Of a DNA stretch of 64,000 nt, positions 24,372-32,438 are shown piece after piece; position 1 is the stretch's first letter, and each line of letters begins with the position of its first letter. The position numbers and the translations under genes are program-made. Below the pieces are notes generated by a model. It did no database searches. It saw nothing but the letters and a program-made list of their open reading frames with translations, and had not been told where the DNA came from. Source of the stretch: CAADGU01 sp964581605 (GTDB taxonomy: Bacteria; Chloroflexota; Anaerolineae; Promineifilales; Promineifilaceae); assembly GCA_964581605.1 (NCBI GenBank), contig CAZOPF010000001.1, positions 98,528-162,527 of the forward strand. Direction: 5' to 3'.

Positions 24372-25004
24372 TCATTCTTTTCCACTGCCGGCCAACAAAT
24401 CTAACAAAGGCGGCCATTGGCGCAGTTTGGCAATGTTTTTAGAACGTGTCACCTGGATGTGGCTGGGCAGCATTTCCACGCCCGTCAGTTTGCTCTCCAG
24501 CGTAGCCAACACCTCGTCGGGTAGTTCTTGCAGGTAACGGCCGATCACCACGCGGCGGGAGCGGTCACTGATGGGGGCGCTTTGGATGGCGGTGTGGAGG
24601 GCCTGGGTGTGAAGAGTTGCGGCCGTTTGCTCTTCTAAGGTGGGTTGTTCGGCGGCCAGGCTGCTGGACATGGTGTCCAGCTCATCTTCATAAGCGAAAG
24701 TCAGGCGGGCGCGGCGGCGAAGGGTGTCAATGGCGATATGGCTGACGATCTGGCGGGACCAGGTGCGGAAGGCGGCCGGTTCACGGCACTCAGCCAGCCG
24801 TTGGTGAATGCGGATGAGCGCGGTTTGGGCGCAATCCTGGGCCAACGTTTCCGCTCCCGGTTGGTCGTACACAATGTGCAGCGCCACCCGGCTGAGATAG
24901 ACAAAGAGGGTTGTGAATGCGGCCGTTTGGGTTGGCAGGTCTGGTTCCTGGCAGGCGCGATACCAGGTTTCACCGTCCATATAGCCAGGGGAAGGGGAGG
25001 GCAT
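24372..25004 (-). CDS. Sigma-70-family (ECF-like) RNA polymerase sigma factor
   Basis: This 210-residue protein shows a region 2 helix set (TLFVYLSRVALHIVYDQPGA, QTALIRIHQRLAECREPAAF, then the -10 recognition part FRTWSRQIVSHIAIDTLRRR). The C-terminal helix-turn-helix reads VLATLESKLTGVEMLPSHIQ, then VTRSKNIAKLRQ, divergent from standard region 4. The frame is open to 25028, but those 8 residues lie in the cold-shock gene terminator, so ATG 25004 (MPSPSPGYMDGE) is preferred. The ZAS-like protein follows 32 bp downstream. Probably a dedicated sigma factor for a small regulon released on stress. Confidence 0.8.
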   Translation of the reverse strand: MPSPSPGYMDGETWYRACQEPDLPTQTAAFTTLFVYLSRVALHIVYDQPGAETLAQDCAQTALIRIHQRLAECREPAAFRTWSRQIVSHIAIDTLRRRARLTFAYEDELDTMSSSLAAEQPTLEEQTAATLHTQALHTAIQSAPISDRSRRVVIGRYLQELPDEVLATLESKLTGVEMLPSHIQVTRSKNIAKLRQWPPLLDLLAGSGKE

Positions 25005-25012
25005 GGCTGTAA

Positions 25013-25046
25013 AAAAAATAGCACACAAATTTGTGTGCTATTTTTT
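25013..25046 (-). terminator. Bidirectional intrinsic terminator after the cold shock gene
   Basis: A near-perfect palindrome, TAGCACACAAAT/ATTTGTGTGCTA, is flanked by A-runs on one side and T-runs on the other. It lies 20 bp past the cold-shock stop codon on the minus strand and would block read-through into the sigma factor gene. Confidence 0.85.
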
Positions 25047-25065
25047 GCGTCGTCAATCTGTCTGG

Positions 25066-25281
25066 TTACGGTAAAACAATTACTTCTTGCGCCTGCAAAC
25101 CTTTACGGCCTGGGCCAACGGTGTATTCAACGGCCTGGCCATCTTGCAATGTTTTGAAGCCATTGCCTTCAATAGAGCTATAGTGAACGAACAAATCATC
25201 GCCACCTTCACTACGCTCGATAAAGCCAAAACCTTTGTCTTTGTTAAACCACTTGACAGTGCCAGTTTCACGCTCTGCCAT
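25066..25281 (-). CDS. Cold shock protein (CspA family)
   Basis: This 71-residue OB-fold RNA chaperone carries RNP1 (KGFGFIE) and RNP2 (DLFVHYSSIE) motifs and starts TGTVKWFNKDKG after the initiator MAERE. The start at 25281 follows GGAGG with good spacing; longer open frame upstream to 25374 is not coding-like. CspA proteins melt RNA secondary structure in the cold or during rapid growth. The gene is monocistronic, with its own terminator just downstream. Confidence 0.95.
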   Translation of the reverse strand: MAERETGTVKWFNKDKGFGFIERSEGGDDLFVHYSSIEGNGFKTLQDGQAVEYTVGPGRKGLQAQEVIVLP

Positions 25282-25443
25282 ATTAAAAAACCTCCAATTT
25301 CCAGGCAACCAATCTGGTGAGCCTGATGTGTAAATATCGGCGGCAAGGCTAACACAGAGCGGAGGGGTTGTCAATGAGGGGGCAGTTTTGCCCAGATGGT
25401 GTTAAGGTAGGGGGGATTTGTAATTGGGTAATTGAGTGATTGG

Positions 25444-25682
25444 TGTTCACGTGCTTAGGTGCTTACGTGTTCACGTGCTTACGTGTTCACGTGCTTACGT
25501 GTTCACGTGCTNNNNNNNNNNNNNNNNNNNNNNNNNNNNNNNNNNNNNNNNNNNNNNNNNNNNNNNNNNNNNNNNNNNNNNNNNNNNNNNNNNNNNNNNN
25601 NNNNNNNNNNNGTGCTTACGTGTTCACGTGCTTACGTGTTCACGTGCTTACGTGTTCACGTGCTCACGTGCTCACGTGCTCT
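25444..25682. repeat. 16-bp tandem repeat (GCTTACGTGTTCACGT), with assembly gap
   Basis: Units of two related octamers (GCTTACGT, GTTCACGT) repeat without spacers on both sides of a 100-N gap at 25512-25611. The last units drift to GCTCACGT. The absence of unique spacers rules out CRISPR. The repeat ends about 25 bp before the tyrA start, so it is a candidate for length variation near that promoter. Confidence 0.85.
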
Positions 25683-25708
25683 CCCCATGTCGGGTATAAT
25701 CGGCGGCT

Positions 25709-26581
25709 ATGCAGGTGAAACGGGTTTGTATTGTGGGGTTGGGATTGATTGGCGGGTCGCTGGCGCTGGCGCTGCGGCTGGCTCAGCGTACGGCCGTGCC
25801 CTCCTTTCCGCTTCATCTCACCATTGTAGACACCAACCCGGAGACACGTGCCGCCGCCGAACGGCTGGCGGATGTGGTAACGGACGATCTGGCGGTGGGT
25901 GTCGCTGAAGCGGAATTGGTCATTCTGGCAACGCCGGTACGGGCGATTTTGCATTGCCTGGCACAGTTACCGGTGCTGCGGCCGTCTGGCCTGATGATCC
26001 TCGACCTGGGCAGCAGCAAGGCGGAAATATGCGCCGCTATGGATAGTCTGTCGCCTCAATTTCAGGCAATGGGCGGGCATCCGATGGCCGGGAAAGAGGT
26101 GGCCGGATTTGGCGCGGCTACACCGGATTTGTTCCAGGGACAAACTTTTGTATTGTGCCGGACACAACGCACAACGCCAGAAATAGAGGTAGCCGCTTTA
26201 GAGTTGGTGAGGTGGGTACGGGCGAATCCGTTGTTCCTGCCGCCGGATGTGCATGATGAGGTGGTGGCGGCGATCAGCCATTTGCCCTATGTGGTGGCAG
26301 CGTCGTTGATGCGCACGGCCGCCGGTATGGGGGATGAACGGCTGTGGCCGGTGAGTTCGTCTGGTTTTCGGGATACCACACGGGTCTCAGGCACCAATCC
26401 CCTGATGATGCTGGACATTTTGCTCACCAACCGCACGGCCGTGTTGGGGCAAATTGCGGCGTTTCAGGACAGGTTAACGGCCGTGACCGATTTGCTGCGC
26501 ACGGCCGACGAAGCCACTCTCCTTCAGTGGCTCAGTGAAACACAGGCCGAGTACCAGACGTACCGGCGAGTCAAGCAGTGA
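25709..26581 (+). CDS. tyrA: Prephenate dehydrogenase
   Basis: This 290-residue TyrA oxidatively decarboxylates prephenate (or dehydrogenates arogenate) in tyrosine synthesis. The NAD(P)-binding fingerprint is VCIVGLGLIGGSLALAL. Substrate motifs include GGHPMAGKEVAGFGAA and the helical-domain AAISHLPYVVAASLM, then SSGFRDTTRV. Length fits a single-domain enzyme without ACT or chorismate mutase fusion. No strong ribosome site is seen. The next genes concern transport and phosphatase functions, so there is no aromatic operon here. Confidence 0.9.
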   Translation: MQVKRVCIVGLGLIGGSLALALRLAQRTAVPSFPLHLTIVDTNPETRAAAERLADVVTDDLAVGVAEAELVILATPVRAILHCLAQLPVLRPSGLMILDLGSSKAEICAAMDSLSPQFQAMGGHPMAGKEVAGFGAATPDLFQGQTFVLCRTQRTTPEIEVAALELVRWVRANPLFLPPDVHDEVVAAISHLPYVVAASLMRTAAGMGDERLWPVSSSGFRDTTRVSGTNPLMMLDILLTNRTAVLGQIAAFQDRLTAVTDLLRTADEATLLQWLSETQAEYQTYRRVKQ

Positions 26582-26668
26582 TGGATGTGTGATGTGTAAT
26601 CCGAAGTCCGTAATCTGCAGCCCGATCAACGATTACAGACTATCACTTACGGCTTTTTGGAGGTACTT

Positions 26669-27034
26669 ATGTATTTATTAGTGATGGTTTTGGATGATCC
26701 CTCCCGGCTTAATGAAGTTCTGGACGCCTGGGCGGGGGCCGGTGTGCCGGGAGTGACAATTATGGATAGCACTGGCATCAACCGGGTCTTATTCCGCCAG
26801 ACGCCGGAAGCGGCTTTTCCCGGGTTTGGGCAAATTTTTAGCGCCGGTCGGGTGGGGCACCATACCATCTTTTCGGTAATACCTGTGCTTGAGGTGGCCG
26901 AAAGGGCGGTCATAGCCACCGAAGCAGTTATCGGTAAGCTGAGTGAACCGCATAGGGGGGTGATGTTTGTGCTGCCGGTAACCCAGGCATGGGGTTTGGC
27001 GTCGGATGCGCGTAACCATCAGGAGGGGACATGA
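26669..27034 (+). CDS. P-II-like small regulatory protein
   Basis: The 121-residue product starts at ATG 26669, which follows GGAGG; an in-frame TTG 12 bp upstream is less likely. MYLLVMVLDDPSRLNEVLDA, then GAGVPGVTIMDSTGINRVLF match the beta-alpha-beta start of GlnB-like (P-II superfamily) trimers. The classical uridylylated T-loop Tyr is not visible. P-II-like proteins bind nucleotides and control a neighbouring transporter or enzyme. Its stop codon overlaps the start of a cation antiporter gene by 4 bp (ATGA), so translation is coupled and regulation of that antiporter is the natural inference. Confidence 0.65.
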   Translation: MYLLVMVLDDPSRLNEVLDAWAGAGVPGVTIMDSTGINRVLFRQTPEAAFPGFGQIFSAGRVGHHTIFSVIPVLEVAERAVIATEAVIGKLSEPHRGVMFVLPVTQAWGLASDARNHQEGT

Positions 27035-28026
27035 TCTGGTTGCAGTTTATTATCAGTGCAGCAGTAGTTGTAACGGCCGCCCATTTTCTGGCCCAGCATG
27101 GCGACATTATTGCGGTGCGCACCCGGCTGGGCGGTTTGTTTGTTGGTACCGTCTTTCTGGCGGCGGCAACGTCGTTGCCGGAGATGCTGGCTTCGATCAG
27201 TGCGTTTCGAGTGGATGCACCCAATCTGGCGGCCGGGAACTTTTTTGGCAGCAATATGGTCAATATGGCCTTATTAGCCATTTTGGACATGCTCTATTTT
27301 CAAGCGCCTTTGATGCGCCGGATTGCAGTGAGCCATTCATTGACGGCCGGATTAACGATATGGCTGATGTTAATCGCTGTCACCTCGATAGTGGCCGATA
27401 TTGGCGTGACCATTGGGTGGGTGGGGTTGGACAGTATCTTGATCATCGCTGGCTATTTTGTGGGGTTGTGGGTGATTCAACAAGGGGTGCGGGAAGGTGG
27501 CGTCACGGCCGTGACCCCGGACGTTGAATCTGTCCCCGACTACCCTTCTCTGCGGCGCGGTATCATCGGTTTTGCTATTGCCACTGTTGTCCTGGTGGCG
27601 GTGGTGCCGATTTTGGTAAACGCCAGCACCGGTATTGCCGAGATTACCGGGCTGGGCACCGGTTTTGTGGGCACATCATTACTGGCATTAGTCACCTCCC
27701 TGCCGGAGTTAATTGCTGCATTTGCCGCCATGCGCATCAATGCTTTTGATCTGGCGGTGGGCAATTTATTCGGATCGAGTGTGTTTAACATGTTTGCCAT
27801 GGGGCTGGCCGACTTTTTCTATCTGGATGGCTCATTTCTCAGCGCGATTGATCCCACCTTTGCGCTGGTGGGGTTGTTGGGGTTGTTGCTGACGACAATG
27901 GCCTTGCTGGGTACGCTGGCTCGTGTGGAACGCCGTTTCCTCTTCATCGAATTGGACAGCGCGGCCATTCTGATCGTCTATTTCCTGGGAATGTATTTGT
28001 TATATGTGCGTGGGGTAGGGGTTTAG
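27031..28026 (+). CDS. CaCA-family sodium/calcium antiporter
   Basis: This 331-residue inner-membrane protein with about ten helices has two alpha-repeats in inverted topology. Repeat one is AAATSLPEMLASISAF, then APNLAAGNFFGSNMVN. Repeat two is LVTSLPELIAAFAAMR, then AFDLAVGNLFGSSVFN. The paired TSLPE and GNxFGS motifs form the ion-binding sites of YrbG/NCX-type exchangers. It probably exports Ca2+ in exchange for Na+ or H+. It overlaps the upstream P-II-like gene by 4 bp, and an inositol-phosphatase gene follows after 35 bp. Confidence 0.88.
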   Translation: MIWLQFIISAAVVVTAAHFLAQHGDIIAVRTRLGGLFVGTVFLAAATSLPEMLASISAFRVDAPNLAAGNFFGSNMVNMALLAILDMLYFQAPLMRRIAVSHSLTAGLTIWLMLIAVTSIVADIGVTIGWVGLDSILIIAGYFVGLWVIQQGVREGGVTAVTPDVESVPDYPSLRRGIIGFAIATVVLVAVVPILVNASTGIAEITGLGTGFVGTSLLALVTSLPELIAAFAAMRINAFDLAVGNLFGSSVFNMFAMGLADFFYLDGSFLSAIDPTFALVGLLGLLLTTMALLGTLARVERRFLFIELDSAAILIVYFLGMYLLYVRGVGV

Positions 28027-28061
28027 AATTCGGTTTTGTATGACATTTGCATAGGAGTGAT

Positions 28062-28844
28062 ATGGAATTACGACAGGTAGCGAATACGGCCGTAGCCATT
28101 GCCACCGAAGCCGGCGCATTGTTGCGGGAGGGGTTTGGCCGGGAAATGGAGATTACAGAGAAGGCCACGGCCGTAGATTGGGTGACGCAGTATGACCAAC
28201 AGGCGGAAATGTTGATCGTCTCCCGGCTGCGGGCCGCTTTCCCTGATCATACGCTGGTGGGTGAAGAAGGGGGCGCCACAGCCGGTAGCAGCGCCTACAC
28301 CTGGCACATTGATCCGCTGGACGGTACCACCAATTTTGCGCATGGCTTTCCGGTGTTTTGTGTGTCGCTGGCGCTGGTGGAGGGGACACGGCCGTTGGTT
28401 GGTGTGATTTATGACCCGATGCGTGCAGAATGTTTTACGGCCGTAGCCGGGCAGGGCGCATGGCTCAACGGACAGCGGCTGCACGTCAGCCGGGCGGATA
28501 CGCTGCTGCGCAGTCTGTTGGGTACTGGCTTCCCCTATGACCGGCACACCAGCGACCTGGATAATGTGGCCCAACTGTCCCGTTTCCTCAAGCGGGCGCA
28601 TGGCATCCGCCGCGCCGGGGCGGCCGCGCTGGACATGGCCTATGTGGCCGCCGGGCGGCTGGATGGCTACTGGGAGTACAAATTAAAGAGTTACGATGTG
28701 GCGGCGGGTGTTTTGCTGGTGCAAGAAGCAGGAGGACAGGTGACGGAGATGGATGGCCGCCCCGTACAAATTGCGCGGGAGATGGCGGTGGTGGCCAGTA
28801 ACGGCCGTATTCATGCGGATATGTTGGAACTGTTGAGAGAGTAG
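28062..28844 (+). CDS. Inositol monophosphatase-family protein
   Basis: The 260-residue product starts at ATG 28062 after TAGGAG. The metal-binding motifs are LVGEEGG, WHIDPLDGTTNFAHGFP and the C-terminal WEYKLKSYDVAAGVLLVQEAGG. The family hydrolyses inositol phosphates or related sugar phosphates using Mg2+ and is blocked by lithium. A glycosyltransferase with MshA-like features is encoded about 0.8 kb downstream on the other strand, so a link to inositol-containing metabolites is possible but unproven. Confidence 0.9.
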   Translation: MELRQVANTAVAIATEAGALLREGFGREMEITEKATAVDWVTQYDQQAEMLIVSRLRAAFPDHTLVGEEGGATAGSSAYTWHIDPLDGTTNFAHGFPVFCVSLALVEGTRPLVGVIYDPMRAECFTAVAGQGAWLNGQRLHVSRADTLLRSLLGTGFPYDRHTSDLDNVAQLSRFLKRAHGIRRAGAAALDMAYVAAGRLDGYWEYKLKSYDVAAGVLLVQEAGGQVTEMDGRPVQIAREMAVVASNGRIHADMLELLRE

Positions 28845-28863
28845 AGATTGGAGTCTGAATAAT

Positions 28864-28974
28864 CTCTTAGTGATCGTTTGCAAATAAGTTAGCAATTGGG
28901 TAATTGGGTAATTAAGTAATTGAAGCGGCTAATTACCAAATTGCTCAATTACATCATTACTGCACGGTTACTTA
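28864..28974 (+). repeat. 111-bp MITE-like dispersed repeat (copy 2)
   Basis: Opposite orientation to the copy at 15727-15837, with six mismatches in 111 bp. The right part forms the last codons and stop of the AMMECR1-like gene (28949), so insertion has apparently replaced or extended that protein's C-terminus. Confidence 0.75.
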
Positions 28975-29560
28975 ATCTCCCAATCTCCTCCTCAAAACTA
29001 AACGTTGTAAACGTATACAGCTGTATATCCGGTTCTTGCCAGGCATGGGGCGGCAAACCGGCTTTCAGGCAAATGCCTTCCAGAAAATCCGCGCGGTTCC
29101 AATGGTGATGGAGGGGGACTTCGGGCAGGAGCAAACCGCGACGGCCGTGACCCTCAATCAACAACCCATGCACCCCCACCACAATCTCGTTCACATCCTC
29201 CAGCCGTTGCAGTGGTGACAGAACCGAAATTTCAATCTGCAACTGGGGCAGTTCGCTAACCATCACCGGCGGGAAACGGGGGTCATTGGTGGCCGCTTTT
29301 ACGGCCATTTCCGGCACCAGCTCCAGCAGCGATTCCGGCGCTTCCACGCGGCCAATACAACCACGCAGCGCCAGCTCGCCATCTTCGCGGCGGCGCAGGG
29401 TCACAAAGATGCCGGCCGCTTGCGCCAGCGCCGGGTCATCATGTTGGTAATGAGGGATACGGCCGTGTTCCACCCACTGCGTCATCGCATCCCGCGCTAT
29501 GTGCAGCAAAAGTTGTTGTTGTTCCGGGGTCAGTTGAAAGGGAGGAGCCGACTTGATCAT
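28949..29560 (-). CDS. AMMECR1-domain protein (AmmeMemoRadiSam system protein A)
   Basis: The 203-residue product starts at ATG 29560, after AGGTG. It has the invariant AMMECR1 hexapeptide LRGCIG (in GELALRGCIGRVEAPE), then VPEMAVKAATNDPRFPPV, IEISVLSP, GLLIEGHGRRGLLLPEVP and LEGICLKAGLP. In many genomes this domain travels with a Memo-like protein and a radical-SAM enzyme; neither is present here. Its role is unknown, perhaps redox chemistry using the conserved Cys. The final residues (about GRLSNRAVMM) are encoded by the MITE-like repeat. Confidence 0.85.
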   Translation of the reverse strand: MIKSAPPFQLTPEQQQLLLHIARDAMTQWVEHGRIPHYQHDDPALAQAAGIFVTLRRREDGELALRGCIGRVEAPESLLELVPEMAVKAATNDPRFPPVMVSELPQLQIEISVLSPLQRLEDVNEIVVGVHGLLIEGHGRRGLLLPEVPLHHHWNRADFLEGICLKAGLPPHAWQEPDIQLYTFTTFSFEEEIGRLSNRAVMM

Positions 29561-29639
29561 GGTACACCTGCCCACAAGGGTTGCCCGCTGTTACCGGACG
29601 CACCGCATGAATGATTGCGGCAATTATACCATGCCAAAA

Positions 29640-29700
29640 GAGGAGATTGGGAGATTAAGAGATTACCCAATCTCCCAATCTCTCGATCTCCCAGTCTCGA
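29640..29700. repeat. ATCTCCC-type heptamer/octamer tandem repeat at a gene end
   Basis: Units GAGATTGG and AATCTCCC face each other as inverted arrays. The right half encodes the last residues of the glycosyltransferase (DWEIERLGDWVIS), so the repeat has extended into coding sequence. Confidence 0.7.
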
Positions 29701-30917
29701 CTATCACAATATACATCCATCATCTGGTTCACAATGTTCGGCCAGGCATACGCCTGGGCGTGTGCGCGGGCGGCCTGGCCCATCGCTTCGCGGCAGCGCG
29801 GATTGGTGAGCAGGTCAAAAATGCGTCGTGCCAACGCTTCTGGATCACGGCTGGGCACGTGGTAGCCGGTGCGCTCGTGTTTCACCAGATGCGCCAGCCC
29901 GCCCACTTCCGAGGCGATCACCGGCGTGCCCATGGCCATCGCTTCTAGCGCCACCATGCCAAAACTTTCATAGTGCGAAGGCATCACTACCATTTCGGCG
30001 GCAGCGTAATAGTTGGGCAATATCTCCTGGTCTTTGGCGCCCAGGAAAACGACCAGATCGTGAATGTCCAGGTCGTCGCGTAACTCTTGCAGGCGGGCCA
30101 TTTCCTCGTCCAGGTCATCAGCCCAGGGGTCACCGCCGATGATGGCCATGCAGCAATTTTTCACCGCTTCCGGGCACCGTTTCTGGATGATGGCCATGGC
30201 GCGCAGCATCGTATCAATCCCTTTGAGCGGCTCAATGCGCCCGGCAAACAAGATGTTGGCATCGCCACAGGGAATGCCCACGCGCCGTTTGGCCTCTTTT
30301 TTGTCCATGGGATGGAAGCGTTCCAGGTCTACACCGGGTGGAATGATGACAATTTTATCGGGGTCAGCGCCATAGAGTGTGACGAGTTGTTCTTCTTCGG
30401 CCGGGGTGGCGGCGATGATGCGGTCAGCCACGTGGTGAATGACGTAGGTTTCGCCATCCAGCCGCTCCTGAGGGGCGCGTTCGCTGTCGCTGGTGGCAAT
30501 CTGGTTTTTCATATGGCCGAGGGTGTGAAACATTTGCACAATAGGCACCCCACCCCAACTCTCGCGCAGCTTTTCGGCGACCAGGCCGGAGAGCCAGTAG
30601 TGGCTGTGGATGATGTCGTACTGGATGCCTTCAGCAGCGGCAAAATCGAGAACGCCCTGCACAAATTCATCCAGATATTGCGGGATGTCGGCCAGGGGGA
30701 TCGGTTTTTCGGGGCCGGCGGGGATGTGGATGACACGGCCGTCGAAGCCCAAATCGTGTTTAATCATCGGCTGGCAATCATCCTGGGAGCGGGTGAACAC
30801 GTCTACCAGAATGCCTTCCCGCCCCAGTTCGCGGCTAAAGTCGCGCACATAGACGTTCATGCCGCCGGTCTTTTTGCCGCCCAACATCGCCAATGGGCAG
30901 GTATGCACACTGAGCAT
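29655..30917 (-). CDS. GT4-family glycosyltransferase (MshA/sucrose-phosphate-synthase-like)
   Basis: The product is about 420 residues from ATG 30917 (MLSVHTCPLAMLGGKKTGGM). The frame stays open through an octamer repeat to 31103, but that stretch encodes only TPKHPNTQ units. Motifs are the N-terminal glycine loop KKTGGMNVYVRDFSREL, IIHSHYWLSGLVAEKL, PPGVDLERFHP and the donor-binding E-x7-E (HYESFGMVALEAMAMGTPVI). The best resemblance is to MshA and bacterial sucrose-phosphate synthase. It probably transfers a sugar from a UDP or ADP donor; the acceptor is unknown. Start choice is uncertain because no ribosome site is visible, and leaky initiation from the repeat is possible. Confidence 0.82.
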   Translation of the reverse strand: MLSVHTCPLAMLGGKKTGGMNVYVRDFSRELGREGILVDVFTRSQDDCQPMIKHDLGFDGRVIHIPAGPEKPIPLADIPQYLDEFVQGVLDFAAAEGIQYDIIHSHYWLSGLVAEKLRESWGGVPIVQMFHTLGHMKNQIATSDSERAPQERLDGETYVIHHVADRIIAATPAEEEQLVTLYGADPDKIVIIPPGVDLERFHPMDKKEAKRRVGIPCGDANILFAGRIEPLKGIDTMLRAMAIIQKRCPEAVKNCCMAIIGGDPWADDLDEEMARLQELRDDLDIHDLVVFLGAKDQEILPNYYAAAEMVVMPSHYESFGMVALEAMAMGTPVIASEVGGLAHLVKHERTGYHVPSRDPEALARRIFDLLTNPRCREAMGQAARAHAQAYAWPNIVNQMMDVYCDSRDWEIERLGDWVIS

Positions 30918-30937
30918 GGCAATGCGGCGGATGGGAG

Positions 30938-31078
30938 TGTTTGAGTGTTTGGGTGTTTGGGTGTTTGGGTATTTGGGTGTTTGGGTATTTGGGTGTTTGG
31001 GTGTTTGGGTGTTTGGGTGTTTGGGTGTTTGGGTGTTTGAGTGTTTGGGTGTTTGGGTGTTTGAGTGTTTGGGTGTCA
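30938..31078. repeat. GTGTTTGG octamer tandem repeat upstream of the glycosyltransferase
   Basis: About seventeen GTGTTTGG-type units (variants GTATTTGG, GTGTTTGA) lie directly before the gene. In the minus-strand frame the repeat has no stop codons because three octamers make eight codons. A similar GTGTTTGA tract begins at 63966. Confidence 0.85.
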
Positions 31079-31092
31079 TTGTTTCTCGTACT

Positions 31093-31160
31093 TCGTACTT
31101 CATACTTCATACTTCATACTTCATAATTCATAATTCATACTTCATAATTCATAATTCGTA
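31093..31160. repeat. TACTTCA/TAATTCA heptamer tandem repeat
   Basis: About eight to nine TACTTCA or TAATTCA units fill the space between the glycosyltransferase and acetyltransferase genes and run into the 3' end of the latter, adding the C-terminal residues IRIMNYEV. Confidence 0.75.
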
Positions 31161-32148
31161 TCTGCTGCCTGTAAATAACCGTGTCCTGCGCCCCAAAGCG
31201 GTATTTGTAGGTTTCGTTGCCGCGCAGGAAGTCGAATTCGGCACGGCCGTGTGCGGTGGCATACTCAATCGCTTTGGCGGTGATAACCACGCCTAAGCTG
31301 AGGCTGCTGAAGTTCACGGGGTCGAGGCCGGAGTTGTAGACCCAGATGCGGTTGTTGTAGTCAAAGTTGAAGAGGGTGGCGGCTTTACGGCCGTCTACCT
31401 CCATGAACAATAGCTGCAAATAGCCATCCTGGTGGGCGGCCTGGGCGACTTCATGGAAGAGGGCACGACGGCCGTTCGTCAGCCAATCCCGCTTCTCAAA
31501 AGTGCTTTTTTGTAACAGTTCCAGGAAATCATCCACCGCCTGGGTCACATCTTCATCTGGGCCAACCACGTGCAGCACGGCGTTGGCGGCCTCGGCGCGG
31601 CGCAGTTTGCGCTGCAATTCGCGCCGCTGTTTGCTGTCTATGCTTTCCAGGTAACGTTCGAAGGTGGTGTTCAAGGTGATAACCGGGCACACTTCATGCA
31701 CCGACTCTTCATGCAAGAAGCCGCGATGGGCGGCTTCTTGGGGCAAAATCTGGCGGGTGTGGGAGGCGGCAGGCACATTGCACAAATCCAGCGCGTGCCA
31801 CGTGGGAAAACCGGAGGAGCACAGACAATCCAGCACGGCCGTCCAGGCCGCGGCCGCATCCTTTTCGGCCACAATCAAATCCAGATAGTCGGTTTCTTGA
31901 GTGCAGCCGTTAAAGTACAACACACCGTCTATATTGTAAAAGCAGGCAATGGCAGTGAGACGGCCGTCACTCTCGCGTACCGTGATGGTGTGTAGCTTGC
32001 CATTTTCGGGGCCGCAGTGCTGCCACCAGGCACGCTGGTAAGCCAGTCGTTGGAATGGGGTGTTGGTCATGCTCTGCTGCACCAGCGCATCCCATTCCCC
32101 GGCCAATAATTCAAAAATGTGATCTCCGTTGTTAAATTCAATTTTCAT
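31135..32148 (-). CDS. CelD/BcsL-type GNAT acetyltransferase
   Basis: The 337-residue product starts from ATG 32148 (MKIEFNNGDHIFELLAGEWD); a GTG at 32199 would add 17 residues. It belongs to the double-GNAT Acetyltransf_6 (CelD-like) family. Motifs include WDALVQQSMTNTPFQRLAYQ and, near the end, LFMEVDGRKAATLFNFDYNN, then WVYNSGLDPVNFSSLSLG and RAEFDFLRGNETYKYRFG. Such enzymes acylate polysaccharides or transfer aminoacyl groups in envelope building. Position between a glycosyltransferase and a drug/metabolite exporter fits surface-glycan work. Confidence 0.78.
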   Translation of the reverse strand: MKIEFNNGDHIFELLAGEWDALVQQSMTNTPFQRLAYQRAWWQHCGPENGKLHTITVRESDGRLTAIACFYNIDGVLYFNGCTQETDYLDLIVAEKDAAAAWTAVLDCLCSSGFPTWHALDLCNVPAASHTRQILPQEAAHRGFLHEESVHEVCPVITLNTTFERYLESIDSKQRRELQRKLRRAEAANAVLHVVGPDEDVTQAVDDFLELLQKSTFEKRDWLTNGRRALFHEVAQAAHQDGYLQLLFMEVDGRKAATLFNFDYNNRIWVYNSGLDPVNFSSLSLGVVITAKAIEYATAHGRAEFDFLRGNETYKYRFGAQDTVIYRQQIRIMNYEV

Positions 32149-32199
32149 ATCTGATTTATACGTGTTTGGCGTGATACGTGATGTGTGTCCGCTTTTCAC

Positions 32200-32438
32200 G
32201 AGTCAAGCATCACGGCCGTGCCATTCCGCAAATGTCCCGATAGTCGTATTTTTCAAACCAAAAGGGTATTAGATATTTGTCTACCTGATTATAACGCCAA
32301 CTGCTTCTTCCAACAGCCAATTGGCGCGCGAACCCTCAGGCGACCCTAATCTTGATGGGGTAGGAGGGGGGAATCTTACCGTAATGCGTGATGCGTAATC
32401 CGTGATCCGTAAACCGATTACCGATCACGGATTACGGA
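32200..32438. other. Intergenic spacer, no gene seen
   Basis: This spacer contains one ACGGCCGT palindrome and, toward 32380-32438, degenerate GTGATCCGTAA-type direct and inverted repeats. I see no promoter with convincing -35 and -10 boxes, no small reading frame with a ribosome site, and no RNA gene. Confidence 0.6.

Noticed and set aside
21053..25004. Type III-E CRISPR (Craspase) locus
   Set aside because: TPR-CHAT and a sigma factor are present, but no gRAMP effector, Cas1 or repeat array exists in the window.
25444..25682. Possible CRISPR array
   Set aside because: Units of 16 bp are contiguous with no unique spacers and no cas genes nearby. It is a plain tandem repeat broken by an assembly gap.
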